From positions 1-47,154 of the forward strand of contig JADZBY010000457.1 in assembly GCA_020851855.1 (NCBI GenBank): DNA of 47,154 nucleotides, given 5' to 3'. Of this stretch, positions 45,526 to 47,154 are shown one piece after another. How positions within the stretch are numbered: the first letter of the stretch is position 1; each line of letters starts with the position of its first letter. The translations under genes and the position numbers were made by a program. Under the pieces are notes generated by a model. That model did not search any database. It had not been told where the DNA came from and saw nothing but the letters and a program-made list of their open reading frames with translations. The DNA comes from Anaerolineae bacterium. Its GTDB lineage: Bacteria > Chloroflexota > Anaerolineae > Aggregatilineales > UBA2796.

Positions 45526-46325
45526 ACCTTCACCGCCGTATAGACCGTGTTACCGTTGGCGTCCACAGATTCAGCGTATTCCACGCGCTCAGCGCCGGGC
45601 GCGAGGGTTGGCGCATGGCCGTTGCCGTTACGGGATAGGCCCTTGCGGTAGTTCTCTAGCATCCACCCAACGCGCTTGAAGTCCTTCACGTCATGGTTCA
45701 GCTTGAACTCTTTCAGCACGCGCCGCCACAGGACAATGTTGGTTGCCGTCTCTACGATCTCGGCGCGCTGTGCATCATTCGGAATAAACCCAAATGCGGC
45801 GATATATTCCGCAATGGCCGGATGCTTGGAACTGGGAATGGGCGCTTGCGCTCGCGGCTTCTGATTTGAAGGTGGCGCGGCTGGCGCTGGCGCATCCTCA
45901 GTCTGGTTCTTTTCAGTCTGGTTATTCAGTCTGGTTAGAGGTGCAGAAGTGCCACTAATGGCGGTGGCAGTTTTGCCACTAATGTCAGTGGCAGAAGTGC
46001 CACTAATGGCGGATGCTCCATTAGTGGCAATATTGCCACTAATGGCCTTGATTGTGTAAATAGTGCTCTGGCTGAAACGGCGCTTGCGCTCTATCCAGCC
46101 GCCTGCCTCCAGTTCGCGCACCGCCTTAGCGATAGTGCGACGGTTCATGCCTGTTAGCTCTTGCAGCGTGTCGTAAGAGGGGAACGAATCGCCCGTTTTT
46201 CCGTTCGTGTAGTAGCGCAACGTGACAAATAGGCGAAAGGCTGTATGGCTCATACCTTTCGCGCCCTCGATAAAGGTGTTGGGGACGGTGGCGAATTGCC
46301 CGATTGCATCGACAAGTTTGCTCAT
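45522..46325 (-). CDS. Replication initiation protein (lambda O/DnaD-like, N-terminal winged helix)
   Basis: FPSYDTLQELTGMNRRTIAKAVRELEAGGWIERKRRFSQSTIYTI HTH; adjacent to DnaB; internal iterons. Confidence 0.8.
   Translation of the reverse strand: MSKLVDAIGQFATVPNTFIEGAKGMSHTAFRLFVTLRYYTNGKTGDSFPSYDTLQELTGMNRRTIAKAVRELEAGGWIERKRRFSQSTIYTIKAISGNIATNGASAISGTSATDISGKTATAISGTSAPLTRLNNQTEKNQTEDAPAPAAPPSNQKPRAQAPIPSSKHPAIAEYIAAFGFIPNDAQRAEIVETATNIVLWRRVLKEFKLNHDVKDFKRVGWMLENYRKGLSRNGNGHAPTLAPGAERVEYAESVDANGNTVYTAVKV
45899..46044. repeat. Iteron cluster (candidate replication origin) inside initiator gene
   Basis: GCCACTAATG at 45951, 45975, 45999, 46035 and inverted at 46019; CAGTCTGGTT at 45899, 45914, 45927. 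Confidence 0.7.
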
Positions 46326-46333
46326 TGTTGACC

Positions 46334-46633
46334 TCAGTACGCCCTCGTGAATCGGTCTGCGACCCACGACCACACCGCTTGTCTGATGCGCAACGGGTAA
46401 ATTGCTTTGCTGCCCTTCTTGCTGTTGCATATCCGACAGCACAAAACGAAGTTCTCCATGTCGTCTTTGCCGCCCCTGGCCTGTGGGTGGATGTGGTCTA
46501 CACAGGCTTTGTTTGCTGCATTGGGTTGCTTGGGGTCGTTGGTTAAGGTGCAACCACAATACACACAGTACCAACCGCCGTCCCTTGCGGCTATCTTGGC
46601 TCCGAACCTCTGCACTAACGTATGCGAACTCAT
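46334..46633 (-). CDS. HNH endonuclease
   Basis: WYCVYCGCTL...ACVDHIHPQARGGKDDMENFVLCCRICNSKKGSK. Confidence 0.93.
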   Translation of the reverse strand: MSSHTLVQRFGAKIAARDGGWYCVYCGCTLTNDPKQPNAANKACVDHIHPQARGGKDDMENFVLCCRICNSKKGSKAIYPLRIRQAVWSWVADRFTRAY

Positions 46634-46659
46634 GGCGGTTCCTCCCCAGGAAAACGCAA

Positions 46660-46751
46660 AACGGGCTACTTAATCCAGTGCTGGCTAGGCCGCCTCCGCC
46701 GACGCCACAAGACGCCGACATCGGCACCAGCACTGGACTAAATAGCCCGTT
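46660..46751 (-). ncRNA. Long hairpin leader upstream of HNH gene
   Basis: 25-nt arms 46660-46684/46727-46751 with 2 mismatches, ending shortly before SD and ATG. Confidence 0.5.
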
Positions 46752-46860
46752 CCAGGCAACACGCAACAAAAAACCGTTTGCCCTTGTGGTTTGCCTGATC
46801 GGATTGCGGGGCCTAACCGCTCTCCGGGCGTTTTGACAATCGGTTGCGCTTGCCAAATAC

Positions 46861-46888
46861 ATTTTACGCTAATCCTTGTGTGTGTCAA
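46861..46888 (-). promoter_or_regulatory. Sigma70-type promoter for leftward HNH/replication operon
   Basis: Minus strand TTGACA-16-TAAAAT. Confidence 0.65.
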
Positions 46889-46943
46889 TCGCGCTCGCAG
46901 ATGCCGCCACACCTGCGAGCGCCCTAACAAAAATGGGTAATGG

Positions 46944-47154
46944 CTACTTTGTGGGTGTGGCGAACACTTCCAGCGCGTCGGCGTTGACGATCTCGGACGC
47001 CTGCTCGCACGCGGCTTTCAGCGCGTCGGCGACACGATGCAGGCTGGCAATCGTCTGCTCGCTGTCACCGTAGGCGGCGCGCGCCTGGACAATCAGCGCG
47101 TCCAGCCTGCGTGCGCCTTCCTCATCGCCCGCCTGTGACAGCTTGCTCACCCAC
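46944..47154 (-). CDS. bet: Bet/RecT-family recombinase, C-terminal part (wraps from 840)
   Basis: Same reading frame across the 127-bp overlap; stop at 46944. Confidence 0.85.
   Translation of the reverse strand, partial: WVSKLSQAGDEEGARRLDALIVQARAAYGDSEQTIASLHRVADALKAACEQASEIVNADALEVFATPTK
47028..47154. repeat. Terminal direct repeat, identical to 1-127
   Basis: Exact 127-base identity with the window start. Confidence 0.97.

Noticed and set aside
1-47154. CRISPR array, diversity-generating retroelement, or transposon
   Set aside because: No regularly spaced direct repeats with unique spacers, no reverse transcriptase with template/variable repeats, no transposase seen.

Overview
The window reads as a complete, circular temperate siphovirus genome. 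The first 127 bases (1-127) are repeated exactly at the end (47028-47154), leaving about 47,027 unique bp, and a Bet/RecT recombinase gene runs in frame across the junction. Layout: (i) a leftward early/replication/lysogeny block (about 47154->36561 and 2175->1) with Bet/RecT, an HNH nuclease, a lambda-O-like initiator containing iteron-like repeats, DnaB helicase, a Pol-beta-like nucleotidyltransferase, a T5orf172/GIY-YIG protein, several membrane/lipoproteins and a large serine integrase; (ii) a divergent control region with a perfect palindromic operator and an XRE repressor; (iii) a rightward late block (about 2989->36537) with secreted/lipoprotein morons, holin-like proteins, TerS/TerL, a GIY-YIG homing endonuclease, portal, MuF-like protein, a fused 2H-phosphodiesterase/protease/scaffold, major capsid, an antisense HNH-AP2 endonuclease, glycosyltransferases, virion proteins, a beta-propeller-fused tail protein, tail chaperones with a canonical -1 frameshift site, tape measure, tail tip, C1q-like fiber, and C39 and PA14 lysin candidates. 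The most unusual signals are non-coding: (a) a family of intergenic modules (TASAAT-8 nt-TCGAA then an intrinsic terminator) placed just before structural genes; (b) a leader with pseudoknot topology in front of the HNH-AP2 gene, starting at the same promoter-like motif; (c) a 25-bp-arm hairpin leader before the second HNH gene; (d) a structured, AT-richer intergenic region at 4961-5148 whose last hairpin covers a Shine-Dalgarno sequence; (e) iterons with 24-bp spacing inside the initiator gene. The lipoprotein style (TP-rich linkers, Excalibur domain) suggests a Chloroflexota-type host, but that is inference only. All calls come from reading the sequence; no searches were run.
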